Source: Brachypodium distachyon
Lineage: Eukaryota > Streptophyta > Magnoliopsida > Poales > Poaceae
Reading direction: 5' to 3'
NCBI RefSeq assembly: GCF_000005505.3
Contig: NC_016131.3
Span: 54,173,355 to 54,237,354 of the forward strand
DNA length: 64,000 bases
Of the stretch, positions 11,601 to 23,119 are shown piece by piece (the stretch's first letter is position 1; the number at the start of each line of letters is the position of its first letter). The translations under genes and the position numbers were made by a program. The notes under the pieces were generated by a model. It saw only the letters and a list, made by a program, of their open reading frames with translations. It had not been told where the DNA came from and searched no databases.

Positions 11601-11876
11601 TAGTAGTTATTTAGGCAGGCTTTTCAATCTGAATGTGAATGTACAAAAATCTCATGTATTTTGGATGTGAATGTACAAAAATTTCATGCATTATGTAAGT
11701 GTATGGAAATCTCATCATCTCATGGCATACATTTTGTAGCATGGTTCTGGTCACCTCACCATAGAAATGAAACACTTTTTATCTTTTGCCGCAAATCAGG
11801 TTTTCGGTAAATCTGATTGACTTTGTGCCAAAACAGACACATTTCTGGAACATTATAAATTACGACAAGGCCAAGG

Positions 11877-11978
11877 GTAGGTTTTGTTGAAGCTCCACAA
11901 TACATGTGTGTTCAGAGATCGTATCATGCATTTTTCAATGTCAAACCGTAGGTTTTGTTGAAGCTCCACAATACATGT
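11877..11978. repeat. Direct repeat of about 30 bp, two copies
   Basis: GTAGGTTTTGTTGAAGCTCC followed by ACAATACATGT occurs at 11877-11907 and 11948-11978, separated by 40 bases. The flanking 11.3-12.4 kb is AT-rich with further imperfect short repeats (for example CTGAATTTGGGTGTTCTG near 11335 and 11400) and no gene. Confidence 0.7.
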
Positions 11979-12429
11979 CAAACTGTAGCTTATCTCTTTA
12001 CTAAATCTGAATGTTGTGTTTTGTGTTCATGAGATATTCATATTCATAAACAAAAACGTAAACCTATTGCCTAAGTCTGAATGCTTCTTGTTCACCAAAA
12101 GATGAGATTTCAGTACATTGTCATAATATATGAGATCTCAGTACATATCTCATTCCAGAAATTTCTGTTTCACGTTCAAAACAGCAAATCTTTCATTGAT
12201 TCAGGTACAGAAAAAAATCCAGTGTTCGTCTTTACAACGAGCATAACACCATTGCTATTTTGCACAACAGATAACAGCTTCAGGTTAAAGAGCAGATACA
12301 GGTTCAGCAAACAGTAAGCTTTAGCAAACAACAAGCACCAATTCGAATTCAGGAAACAGCGAGCATCTAATTCGATTCAACAAACAAAGAGCATCCAATT
12401 TGACTAAGCTAATATTAATCTTCCATTTC

Positions 12430-13020
12430 GATTTAGCTAACATCATGGAGACGCCGCCACCGTTGCGTGGGGCCGCCGCCGCCAGAGCATGGGGACGCCG
12501 CCTGCGCGTGGTTCTGCCGCTGCCGCCAGAGCATGGGGACGCCGCCGACTCATGGGGCCACCTTCGCCTGCGCGTGGGGGCAGCTCCGCTCGCCCCCGTT
12601 CCTGGGGGATCCTCCGCCCGTGCGTGGGGTTAAACCTCTGCCTCCAGCGCATGGGGCCGTGGCTGCTGCCACCTGCGCCTGTGTACAGCGCCGTCCGCCG
12701 CTAGCGCCTCCACAAAGCCGTCCGCCGTCGGCCTCCTTAAAACTCGGGCTAGGGATTGCAATCGACACAGACAAGAGGGTGCCGGTTCAGAGTAGAGGGA
12801 AAGAAACAAGGGGTTTTTCCTCAAAATCGCGTTAAAGTTATGGGTGAAGAAAATCCTATACGACGTACGACCTACTGGACCCAACTTGTGGGCTTTGGAT
12901 CTCCCCGATTCTCACGCGAGCTAATCTCACATCCCGTGAAGGCCTCAGCATCATCAAATCCAACAATTCTGCATTGGTCCAAGCTGGGTCGCACCTTTCA
13001 CCGGTCGTATAGGATTTTTT
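12430..13020. other. GC-rich block with short repeats, then an inverted ATCCTATACGAC pair
   Basis: Between 12445 and 12660 the motif GCATGGGGACGCCGCC or close variants recur several times, which gives open frames in several phases. It is followed by AAAATCCTATACGAC at about 12851 and the inverse GTCGTATAGGATTTTT at about 12996, about 145 bp apart, as in a small inverted-repeat element. No protein family is recognised. Confidence 0.35.
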
Positions 13021-13819
13021 ACCGGATTCCCACCTCTCGTCTGAGCTGCACGTCGCATATCCAAATGCCTAACGATCGATTTTTTTAGTTAAAAAATAAA
13101 TTGATAATTCTGATATTTCAGTATTTTTCGGTACCTTTTGTTTTAGTACTTTCCAGTACTTTCTATTTCTCCACCGTTCGATCAATTAGGTTGGACGGTT
13201 TCTAGAATCGCCAACCACTGTAAAACTTGTAAGAAAAAGAACATACCCTAGTCTATCGCTTTGGTGTGTCAAGAAAAAAAAGTATCATCTCATCTTCTTC
13301 TCAATAAAAAAGTCTTGTTTCATGAACCTAATGGGATAATGCTTTTTGTTGCGATCTGAGATTTTGGATAATGTAAATGCTTCATGAAACGGTTGGTTCG
13401 TTTGATGAACTCAATGTAAAGGGACCCGCAAAAAAAACTCAATGTAAAGGGCTGCCAAATGAACAATTTCTTCATCATAAACAATGGGCTGGTTCGTTCT
13501 ATGACTTAATTTCAAGACGTAGATAACTCTGATGAATGAAACAACAAATACATTTGTTACACACTTAAACAACAATTAACTTGGGGGCAGTTGTAGTAGC
13601 AGTCTCTGCCCTGCTAAGAACACCAACGTGGGCGAGTAACAGTCTCTGCCCAGAGGATCGTTATCAGCTCGCCACCCCGAGCGACAGCCTCCGCATACCC
13701 ATCAAAGTGATCCGATGGAGAGGCTATTTAGCATACAAGGGCGCGTTGAAAAACCTGACAATCGTTCTCTACAAAAACACGTCCCAATCTCTTGTTTAGC
13801 ATACAGGCAGGGCCAGATG

Positions 13820-14290
13820 GCTGCTTCTGGCCCTGTTTGGTTAGGCACTTGGGCTTTACTTGTGACTTTTGTTTTTGATTACATGATTACAAGCTAAAGA
13901 AGACTTATTTGCTTTTGGCTTTGACTTTTGATTTTGACTTGATAATTGATATTGTTAGATGATGGTACAAGTAAAAAAAGAAATCCAAATAATCAAAACC
14001 ACGCTTTTAAGCCTAATGCGTCAGCAGCAGGGCAATGCCGCCAGCTGCCGCAAAAACAATCTCTCCATCACTATCGGAGCAAGACAGCCCCACCATCCAC
14101 TGAATGTGCTCTCCTGTGAAGCCCCATCACAGTTGAGTTGATCTTTATGAAATCATCGGTCGGAGCCAATTCCGAACCTTCTTTGCACCCGTCTCTCTAT
14201 TCTTCCTCAGTACAGAAATCCATTCGTCAGCATGCTGCCGAACACTGAACTGGAATTCCTCAACCGAAGAGATCGCTTCCTTCTTTCTTT
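13820..14290. other. Non-coding stretch, possible degraded MITE
   Basis: GGCCCTGTTTGG near 13827 is a common start of grass MITEs of hAT or Harbinger type, followed by AT-rich GACTTTTGATTTTGAC-like repeats to about 13990. No matching right end was found. The preceding 13.1-13.8 kb and the remainder to 14.3 kb show no supported gene. Confidence 0.3.
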
Positions 14291-14299
14291 CCGTCCATC

Positions 14300-14662
14300 A
14301 CATCCATAGAAAAGCGACAGCCAAACCTACTTCAGTCTGTGGGAGCTTCAGAATAGCCTCAATAATCTCCATGGGGGACCGGCAGTCTTTCAGTTTCAAC
14401 CAGACGTCCTCTAGTTACAGAGCTTGCCACCGAATCTTCACATGTTTGCACTCAAAGGACAAGTCTTTTCCATATCCACTCCACGTCTTGCAATATTTAT
14501 CCGGAGCGGATGTGAATTCAGGCTAAAACGCCACAGAAAATGGCGTGTCTTCCAAATACTTTTCTAGACATAAGACTTCCACTGGACATCATCGGTGCAG
14601 GACGTGGATGCCCGATCCTCTTTAATTCGGCCAACGCCTCGTCCCACATGCCAGGATCAATC
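14300..14662 (-). pseudogene. LINE C-terminal zinc-binding domain fragment (copy A)
   Basis: This matches 29230-29760 and on the minus strand carries remnants of the plant LINE reverse-transcriptase zinc-binding region, clearer in copy B. Frames are broken. The alignment with copy B stops exactly at 14662, after AGGATCAATC, where a Gypsy LTR begins. Confidence 0.65.
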
Positions 14663-15500
14663 TGTCAGCGACCCTGATACATCCAAGCTACTACTACTAC
14701 AGCGGAACATGGGCCTGCTCCACGGCCCATGAGAGAGAGAAGGCTACCGGCCGGCTTGCAGGCCCAGAATGGCTCAAGTGAGCCTGTAAAGCTTTTCCTT
14801 TATAACCTGTAGTCGCGACTTAGCTGTTGGCTTACGGCAAAACTTGGATAGGCTTAGACTCGAATCTATGAACACGCTGTGCGGGTGGATGGGAGGTTAG
14901 TCACAGCCACAATTCAGCATTCAATTCGATCCAATTGCTTCCTGAATCTGATGTTCTTGTGAGTTCGAGATCGGGTGCTTACAATCTGGTATCAGAGCCG
15001 TAGTGATCCTAGAGATTCCCAAACATCCCCACCATACTCGCTTCAAGGATCGGCAACGGGAAGCTGCCATGGATAGCCTTCGCGAGTAGTGTACGATCTC
15101 CTGAAGGAAGAGGTGGACAAGCGCATCCGTGAGCAGCAAGATTCGACGGTGGAAGCTGTGCGGAAGATGTTCGACGTTTCTCTGAACTATATGATCAGTT
15201 ATCAGCTTATGAAGAGGCACCTGATTCGCTGCACTATCTGACCAGATTTGTTGATGGTTTGAATCTTCCTATTAGGATGGCTGTTGCTTTGCAGAAACCT
15301 CGTGATCTGGATGCTACATACGATTTGGCATTGCTCCATGAAGAACTTACTGAAGCTTCGCCAACCCCAACTGTACCAGAACCTCAGCGTCGACAGCAAC
15401 CTTTGCCATTGCCATTACCTCCTACACCACGGCCACGGCAGTTGGAGGAACGCAAGTCAGTCGATGACAAGTGGATTGCACTTTGAAATTATCGCAAATC
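14663..15500 (+). mobile_element. Gypsy LTR-retrotransposon fragment: 5' LTR, primer-binding site, partial gag
   Basis: The LTR runs from TGTCAGCGACCC at 14663 to CTTACA at 14983 (321 bp). Three bases later TGGTATCAGAGCC (14987-14999) is a classic initiator-tRNA-Met primer-binding site. A gag start with MDSLRE follows at 15069 with an early stop. From about 15190 a second gag piece reads LHYLTRFVDGLNLPIRMAVA and DLALLHEEL, typical of the plant Gypsy capsid. An internal deletion joins the two. Protease, RT and integrase are absent and no 3' LTR was found, so the element is 3'-truncated. It entered duplicated segment A. Confidence 0.82.
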
Positions 15501-15549
15501 CAAGTATAAAGACACAATGCAATGTCTTTATGAAATTTTGCCCGTCTCC

Positions 15550-16476
15550 CTTTGGCCTCGCCCGCTAGGTCAGGGAGTCACCTTCGCCGTCGGCCTAGTG
15601 CGGCAGAACAGAATCGCCGTCCGGCAGTCACCCGTCGCCCACTCGTCGTCTCCTCCGACTCCCCAAATTTCTCCAATCTTCAATTTGACCATGGTGCTGT
15701 TCAATCTTCAAGTCCATTGTCGACCTCAAATCCCCAATCGGTAGCCCCTCAATCTCCCCCAAATTTGGTGTTTTTTTAATATAATTTGGTGTTTTTTATG
15801 CAAATTATATACTCATGTCTTCATACAACTTATTGTGCAAACGTGCGCCATCAAAATTAAAAAAATAACAATTTCAAATTTAAACATAAAATAACATTTT
15901 TCTAGAAAATTTGTAATTTAAAATATTTTGCACAAAAATATTTTTTTTCCAAAAATGGGTTTGGCCCTTGCAACGAATTCTAAATTAAGTTGGGCCGGCA
16001 TAATGGTGGGCCTAAAATCCAACACAGTACCCTTTCAAAAAAAACCCAACCCAATACTAGCTCACAAGATGGGCTAGGCCAAATTTGTAGCCGGAAGAAT
16101 GGTGGGCCTAAACCCAACCCAGTACCCTTTCAAAAAAAAAACCCAATCCAATACTAGCTCACGAGATGGGCTACTACAAATTTATAAAAGCGTCTCTACA
16201 TTTGTTGCAACGTAAATTGAGTGTGTCAAACTATTAGTAGGGACGTGAGCGAAACATGTCAAATAAAACGTCCCTACATGTATAGACACGAGTTTCAACA
16301 TCTCTACAAAGCATCTTATATCTTATAGACACGCTTAGCTAGCATCTCTACATAACTTGACACGGTCCCTGAGGAGATGCTTCAAGGACACTTTGTGAAA
16401 GCGACTCTATAACTCAATAGAGATGAAATATCACGTCTTTAGTCTGCTAATTGGGCGCCTCTACAGGCATGTTTTG
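15550..16476. other. Non-coding stretch with a tandem duplication of period about 96 bp
   Basis: The block containing ATGGTGGGCCTAAA, CAGTACCCTTTCAAAA and AATACTAGCTCAC occurs at about 15995-16090 and again at 16091-16175. It is followed by sequence rich in CGTCTCTACA-like words (16.19-16.46 kb), reminiscent of subterminal repeats of a CACTA or similar element, but no terminal inverted repeats could be placed. No gene is supported. Confidence 0.45.
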
Positions 16477-16629
16477 TTGTTTTTTTTATGGCAGCTTTTG
16501 TTGATCTCAAAGTTATATCGAGCGATACAAACCAAAGAGTATCACACCCCCAGCCTCTACGCCGAAGCACACACACCACACAAGTACAGAACAAAACTCA
16601 ACTATTACAAAGAAAGAAAAAAAAAAACT

Positions 16630-19600
16630 CTAAGCGGGCTCAACCCGTAAACTAGACCGCCACCCATAGTGGGTAAAAAAGTCCCTGACCACTTGCTCCA
16701 AACTGTTGGACGCCATCAAAGCCAGCTGGTTATCCATAGGCTTGAGGAGGGTAGACCAAGTACGGAGCCAATGAGTGCACGAATATAAGACCTGCATAGG
16801 AAAAGTTAAGTTCTTTCTATTAAAAACAATATCATTTCTGCATAGCCAAATTGCCCAACATAAAGCAGCAGCCCCAACCATTAGGAGCACTCTCAACCTT
16901 TTATTAACCCCTCGTAACCAGGACCCAAACATGTGAGTAGCATCACGAGGGGGAAAAAGATTGGATGCTATTTGGACCATTGACCACACAGAGCGAGAGA
17001 CACGACAACGAAAAAAAGATGTGTAATAGTCTCATCTTCATGACAAAAAAGGCATTTTGAACTACCCTTCCAATTCCGCTTTAACAGGTTATCTTTAGTT
17101 AAAGTGACCCCCCACAGCAAGAACCAAAGGAATTTTAATCTTGAGAGGAACCTTTAGTTTCCACAAGCTGTTGTTGGCAATCGGAGCATCAGAATGAACC
17201 AAAGCCTGGTACATGGATTTGACCGAAAACACGCCACTGGCATGGAGATTCCATCAGAACTCGTCACGCCCAGGGGAAAGGTTCGCATTAATAAGGCGAT
17301 CAAGTAGCTCAGTCCAGACGATCAATTTGGGTCCAACAAGGCTTCACGCTTATTCGCACAATGAGAAACAGAGACGGATATTGCTCTCGGAGGGGGCGAC
17401 CCCCGAGCCAAGAATCCTCCCAGAATCTCATTTGAGAGCCGTCCTTAATAGAGAAAGATCCGAAACGAAAAAAAAACCATTTGGATTTCATCATGCTTCC
17501 CCAGAAATGAGAGTCACCTGGTCTCCATTCAACCTGAGACAAAGCCTGAGAACCAATGTATTTATTTCGTATCAAGTCCTGCCACATACCGTCCTCGGAC
17601 AAAAGTTTGAACAACCATTTGCTGAGAAGCGCGGTATTTTTGGCATCAAGATCCTGAATACCAAACCCCTGTTGGTCCTTTGGCCTGCATAGGACACTCC
17701 ACTTAGCAAGTCTATATTTCTTCTGATGACTATCATTCTGCTAGAAAAATATGGATTGAAAATAATCAAGCCTCTTGAGGACTCCACATGGAATCTCAAA
17801 GAAAGACATCATAAAAATGACCATACTACTAAGGACCGAGTTGATGAGCACAAGCCGCCCCCCCATCGAGAGGTGCTTGCCCTTCCATCTCGCAAGTCGC
17901 TTTTCAAGGCGCTCTTCCACACCCTTCCATTCGGCATTTGTCAATTTCCGATGATGGACTGGGATGCCCATGTAACGAATGGGCCAAGACCCCATCGCGC
18001 AACCGAACAACTCAGAGTATTGCTGCAGAGTTCGACGCCTCGCCGAAGCAATAGAGTTCGCTCTTGTGAAAATTGATTTTTAATCCCGACAGCTGCTCGA
18101 AAATACAAAGCACCAGCTTGAGATTTCGGGCTTTATCCAAATCATGGTCCATGAAAAGGATCGTGTCATCTGCATATTGCAAAATAGACAAACCACCATC
18201 AACAAGATGAGGGACCACTCCACAAATTGCAAGCATATCTGCAACAATGTTGAAGAGAATAGGAGACAGAGGATCCCCCTGCCGCAGACCTTTCTGAGTT
18301 TGGAAAAAATTGCCGGTGACGTCATTGACCTTGACAGCCACACTTCCCCCTGAGATGAAGCTCTCAATCCAAGAACACCACTTGGAGGAGAAACCTTTCA
18401 TACATAGGGTCTTTATAAGAAATGACCAATTCACTTTATCATAGGCCTTCTCAAAGTCAATCTTAAAGATTACACTATTTTTTTTTCCGATGAAGCTCAT
18501 GGATGGTCTCATGTAAAACCACTACCCCATCAAGAATAGAACGACCTTGCATAAAAGCCGTTTGAGTCGGGCGAACGACATTATCAGCCATGCTATTCAA
18601 ACGGTTATTGGCCACTTTGGTGAATATTTTGAATATCACGTTCAAGAGGCAAATAGGTTGATACTGCTGGATGCGATTAGCGTCTTTAACTTTGGGCAAA
18701 AGGGTGATTTCGCCAAAGTTGAAGCTAAACAGCGGGAGAGTACCATTATGGAAATCATGGAATATAGCCATTAAATCATCCTTGATAACCTCCCAAAAAA
18801 CTTGAAAGAACTCTGCCGGAAAGCAGTCCGGTCCAGGGGCCTTATTGTGTTCCATCTGAAAAATGGATTCCTTGACCTCCTTCTCCGTAAAAAGGGCTGT
18901 GAGGAACTCATTTTCGGCCTCAGAGACCTGGGGTATATCATCCAATCTCAAGTCAATCTTTGACACAGAGCTTGGTTTCGTTGGACCGAACAGATTCTGA
19001 TAATATTCAGTGAAATGGTTTCTGAGAGGCCATCACCTTGGATTATCTCCCCTTCGTGCTGCAGGCTGAAAATAAGTTTTTTCCTGTGGCGACCATTGGC
19101 CACCAGATGGAAAAACTTAGTATTATCATCCCCTTTAAGTAGGTACTCAACCTTGCAACGTTGGTACCACTTAAGCTCCTCTTCATGCCAAAGACGGGCC
19201 GCCGACTCATTCAACTGATTTTTAAGCTCAATCTCTTGATCGGTAAGACCTCTAACCTCGGCAAGCAAATCTAACTCATCAATGACAGCCGACAAGCGAA
19301 CTTTTTCTCGCTTGTTGACACCATTAATGTGGGCAGCCCACCCTCGAAGGTCACGGCGAACCGTTCCTAATCTGCCATTAAAACATTGAGCGGTATTTTT
19401 CCCTTTGCAGGGCCTGTGCCAGACCTCAGAAACTCGCTCCAAAAAGCCCTCACGCATTAGCCAGCCAAGCTCAAATTTGAACGGGCGGCGATTTGCATGG
19501 AAAGCTGCAGAACCAGAGTCAAGTAATGGAGGGGCATGGTCGGATAGACGGTCAAGACGTGGAAGAGCCTGAACTGACATGGGAGGAATTTTTTTGTTTC

Positions 19601-19950
19601 CACTCAGTAGTCATGAAGACCCTATCCAACTTCTCGAAAGTAGGATTCTGAAGATTATTTGCCCATGTAAACTGACACCCCGTTAGATCAATTTCCCGCA
19701 AGTCCAAGCTGCCAATAACAGCATTGAACATGAAAGGCCAACAGTTGTCAAAACGGGAGTTGTTTTTATCTTTTTGGAATCGTAGTATATTAAAATCGCC
19801 CCCAATAAGCATTGGAAAGGGATTGCTACGACACACATTGACTAATTGTTTTAGAAAATCTGCTTTGATTCATTTTGAGCAGCACCATATACCGTCATGA
19901 GACTCCATTTGAAGCCACTATGACATTGCCATTGCACTCCCAGGGCAAGT
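16630..19950 (-). pseudogene. LINE ORF2: endonuclease, reverse transcriptase and zinc-binding domain
   Basis: ORF2 proteins nick target DNA and prime reverse transcription of their own RNA. Visible in order: the apurinic-type endonuclease with GGDFNILRF (near 19.8 kb) and SDHAPPLLDSG (near 19.54 kb); the RT with NKAPGPDCFPAEFFQ (about 18.84 kb), FKIDFEKAYDKVNW, GLRQGDPLSP and an intact catalytic YADD at 18165-18176; and a C-terminal WAIWLCRNDIVF stretch near 16.85 kb. Several frameshifts and stops (about 19580, 18950, 18480, 18010, 17740 and 17310) break the frame, and the first part of the endonuclease is missing. The protein is not made, although the RT catalytic residues survive. Confidence 0.88.
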
Positions 19951-19952
19951 CG

Positions 19953-20260
19953 TCACCAACTTGAGCTGCACCGTGCAAATATATCACCCCCATCGCATAG
20001 GCTTTCCAGGCTGCTGTTTCGCAGTCTGTCTAGAATGGCTGCCTTGACCGCCATTGGCACCTTGACATTCTTCTTTTGCTCTGGTAGATGGAGGAAATGT
20101 CTAAGAAGAAGCATTGTCGTTCTTCTTGGTTGGATCGGTAAGACAGAGCACTGGTTCATTTTGTCCAGCCCGGGCTGCATCAGCTTGCACCTGCGTTTCA
20201 ACAGATGACTGATCCATTTTCGCACTAAAGGATACCTGTGCCAGTATGCTTGGTTTAAAT
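19953..20260 (-). pseudogene. LINE ORF1 C-terminal remnant
   Basis: The frame on the minus strand contains KWISHLLKRRCKLMQPGLDK and a following PRRTTML stretch, resembling the region near the end of plant LINE ORF1 (RNA-binding gag-like) proteins. It joins directly to a partial endonuclease, suggesting an internal deletion. The first residues of the long ORF here come from the neighbouring Stowaway element and are not genic. Confidence 0.4.
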
Positions 20261-20267
20261 AGCGGTA

Positions 20268-20378
20268 CTCGCTCCGTTCCATAATTCTCGTCAAAATATT
20301 ACATGTATCTAGATGTTCTTTTATGAATAGATACATCTATTTTTTGGCAAATTTGAGACACAAATTATGGAATGGAGG
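20268..20378. mobile_element. Stowaway MITE, 111 bp
   Basis: CTCGCTCCGTTCCATAATTC at the left and its imperfect inverse ending GAATGGAG at the right, each flanked by TA. It is the same subfamily as 52089-52200, sharing AATATTACATGTATCTAGA. Confidence 0.88.
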
Positions 20379-21075
20379 TAGTAGATAATAGCTACGTATT
20401 TTTGTCCAGCCAGAGCAAATGTACCAAGTAATATCCCTCACCTCAGAAAGAATGACTATTGCAAGAAGTAAAAAAACGGGCACTAGATCAAACAACAAAT
20501 ATATATCCAGACCCTTGGAAATGCTGAGCACTATCACTCCCGCATGTAACTTCACACCCTCATCTGTCGGATGCTTCTTTCAGTGGCAGCCAACAAGGTT
20601 CGTCCAGTCACAACAACCAAGCAATAAGCGATGCTCAAGAGTGAGAAAAGAACACCCAGGTTGAGAACCAACATTTTTAATAGGAGATTGGTTGGGAGGA
20701 ATAGTAACAATCTCGAAACCCGACCTGGCCCGAGAATGCCCATGTCTAGATCGACATACACTAAGGTGATGTAAAATGCACTATTAGGGATTTCTTTAGA
20801 ATACATATAGGTAATCATCATTATTCGTGCCGTCCTTTTGAAAAAAGAACTCACTGATTAGTTTGTTGTACAATATAATTTTCCAACTATTTCAAGTTAG
20901 TTTTGATAGCAGAACACCTCTTTATTAGTTTGCAATTCTGGCTGCATCATCGACCAGAAAAATATTAATATTGGGGGTGAGAATCATTAATCCAAACAGA
21001 GGAAATCTACAAACTAACTGATGATAGAAATCGCCACTACTACAGATTGGTTTATGCGTGACATGCCATCCCAGA

Positions 21076-21260
21076 TGGGCCATGTGTAGCCACCACAAAA
21101 AGAACCTATGCGCGGCTGTCCCATATAGTTTTGGGCTTTTCCCCAATCCGAGGCAGGTTAAAACATGTGGGCCGCCTCTAGGCCTTTTCGAGATGGCTCA
21201 TGCAGCAAAACCTCCACAGATGGATCGCTTATATAAACCCCATTTCAGTCGAAACCCTAG
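21076..21260 (+). promoter_or_regulatory. Core promoter with TATA box, TGGGCC boxes and telo-box
   Basis: TGGGCC occurs at 21076-21081 and 21168-21173, a TATATAAA box lies at 21230-21237, and AAACCCTAG (telo-box) lies at 21252-21260, close to the expected transcription start. TGGGCC plus telo-box is the usual arrangement in plant promoters of ribosomal-protein and other translation genes. The gene it serves could not be identified. Confidence 0.5.
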
Positions 21261-21397
21261 CACCCTTCTTCATCCCAAATCGAACCGCCGCCATCGCTTC
21301 CTTTCCTAGCGCCGCAGATCTCCTCCACCTAGTGCCGCCGGCCATCCATCCGGTCGCAACCGTTCCTTTGATTCCCTCCACCCTCGTACAGATCTCA

Positions 21398-21541
21398 ATG
21401 GTGCAGAGGTCTGTATCCGTGCGCTCTGAGGATAGCAATGACGGTCGCCCATTGGGAGTTGAGGCAGCAGAGGAGCATGGATGGCATGGCGGCCACCTGG
21501 ACCGATCCCCTTCTCCGCCCACATCAATCCCCTCCTGGTGA
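21398..21541 (+). CDS. Short ORF downstream of the telo-box promoter, 47 codons
   Basis: The first ATG of any length after the promoter at 21.2 kb gives MVQRSVSVRSEDSNDGRPLG and stops at 21541. No family is recognised. A GT donor-like site (GAGATGAGGTAACC, about 21562-21575) follows, so this may instead be part of a 5' untranslated exon of a longer gene whose remaining exons are not apparent up to 22 kb. Confidence 0.25.
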   Translation: MVQRSVSVRSEDSNDGRPLGVEAAEEHGWHGGHLDRSPSPPTSIPSW

Positions 21542-22189
21542 GCACGGCAGTGTGAGGGATTCCGAGATGAGGTAACCCTAGGGATAGACAACTATTTTCC
21601 TTGGCGCACTTTGTGGCCACGTTGGTTGTGGCCGCGATAATGAGATGATAGCGGGCTCACAGGCTCGGGGACGTAGAATTGGTGGGGATGGTGGAGACGA
21701 TGGCATCGCCACAGCGTCCAAGGAGGATCCCAACGCTCGAGTGCCTGTGGCAACAACAACTGTGTCATATCTCATATGTCCTGGACAATGGCGGTGCACC
21801 TGTCTTCACGGGCGTTAGATCTGCTCCAACCCTGTATCACTGCGTTCATGCCGAAGGTAACCGTACTATCACTATGCTTTGTGAATGACATGCTTATGAT
21901 GGGTAAATGCTGTGTATACAGCTGTTGTGTAGATAAGCAAAATGACCCCTTGCCGATTGTTCCGTCCCCTTTCTAATAAGGTATATAATTTGCATTTGGC
22001 ATGTAAATGGTATGGATATGCCACATTGCTAATTATCGAGAGCGTCATGCCGACAATTCTTTCAATTCTTTTTGGGAAGGGGGCGGTTTGCCAGAAAAAA
22101 GGCAGGGGTAGAAAGTGAAAAAATAATCGAGAAACGAACCATTAATTAAGGCCCAATATGGAGCAAATGATTTATGTCATTTAGCACAA

Positions 22190-22640
22190 AACTTGTGCAT
22201 TGGAAATGAGCCTTTGGAAGTATTCCCCAAATTGGCATTACTAAACTTACAATACGTTAAAAGACAATGTTAAGGACTTGAAATTCTTTAGTCTTGTGCA
22301 ACGGTTATACTAGGGAACTTGTAGGTGCGCCAGCACCACATAGTGAATCCACAAAAGGGTGACATCCCAGTTCAAAGTGTGTCATCTTAGCTGAAGTCAA
22401 TCTATTTGGAGGCCTTGGACAGATAGAGAAATACTAAGATATAAAGATTCTGACTGTTCTTAGCCAATTTAATATGCAAACTACCCTTAAATTTTTGATA
22501 ATTTTCTTCCTGAGAACTTAAGGGCTGCTCTAGCTAGTGAGGCCTTTCTTTGCCTTTCATAAGGGTATGCCAGTGATCAACGAATATTTCACATTTCACA
22601 GTACCTAGATCATCACATTTCGCAGTACCTAGATCATCAC
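22190..22640 (-). repeat. Diverged duplicate of the 3' end of the RRM gene
   Basis: This region aligns in patches with 22840-23220 (shared CAACGGTT, CCAGCACCACATA, CAATTTAATAT, and a degraded version of the last exon). It looks like an old tandem copy of the final intron, last exon and 3' flank of the RRM gene just to its right. A 25-bp unit containing CAGTACCTAGATCATCAC is itself tandemly duplicated at 22590-22639. No intact frame remains. Confidence 0.5.
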
Positions 22641-23119
22641 AAACAAAAAATATTAGAGCATCCTAAGATATACTTGCAGCTCCATCCTTTTTCTTGGTAT
22701 TTGTTAGATCCCAAAAGCACTTTTCAGATTCATTTCTACAGCGATTGGATACCACTTCAGAAAAAAAACACAATACTTTGTGCTAGAGAAATATAAGTTA
22801 CAAAGGTCAAACACCCCGTTTGGAGTGCATGAATTATACCGTTTCATCACGCAATTCCCCACTCTGACATCTCCAAAATTACATACAATACACAAAGTCA
22901 TGCCAAAAAGCATGAAACTATTCAGTCTTCTGCCAACGGTTTTAAACACGGGAGAGACTCCGAAACGTACCAGCACCACATATTACCCAAGTTGACAATG
23001 TATCATCTTTAGCTGGAGTCAAACTGTTTTGAGGTCATGAATCAGTAGAAGTATAAGATATCAAGATTTAAGTATGCTTAACCAATTTAATATATAAGCA
23101 AGTCACCCTTACATTTTTG

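Larger units (their letters stand above)
16478..20267 (-). mobile_element. L1-type LINE, 5'-truncated and decayed
   Basis: On the minus strand the order is an ORF1-like remnant (about 20.25-19.95 kb), endonuclease, reverse transcriptase, zinc-binding C-terminus and a poly(A) tail seen as a T-run at 16478-16488. A matching target-site duplication was not found, and a Stowaway element adjoins the upstream side, so the 5' boundary is approximate. Confidence 0.85.
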
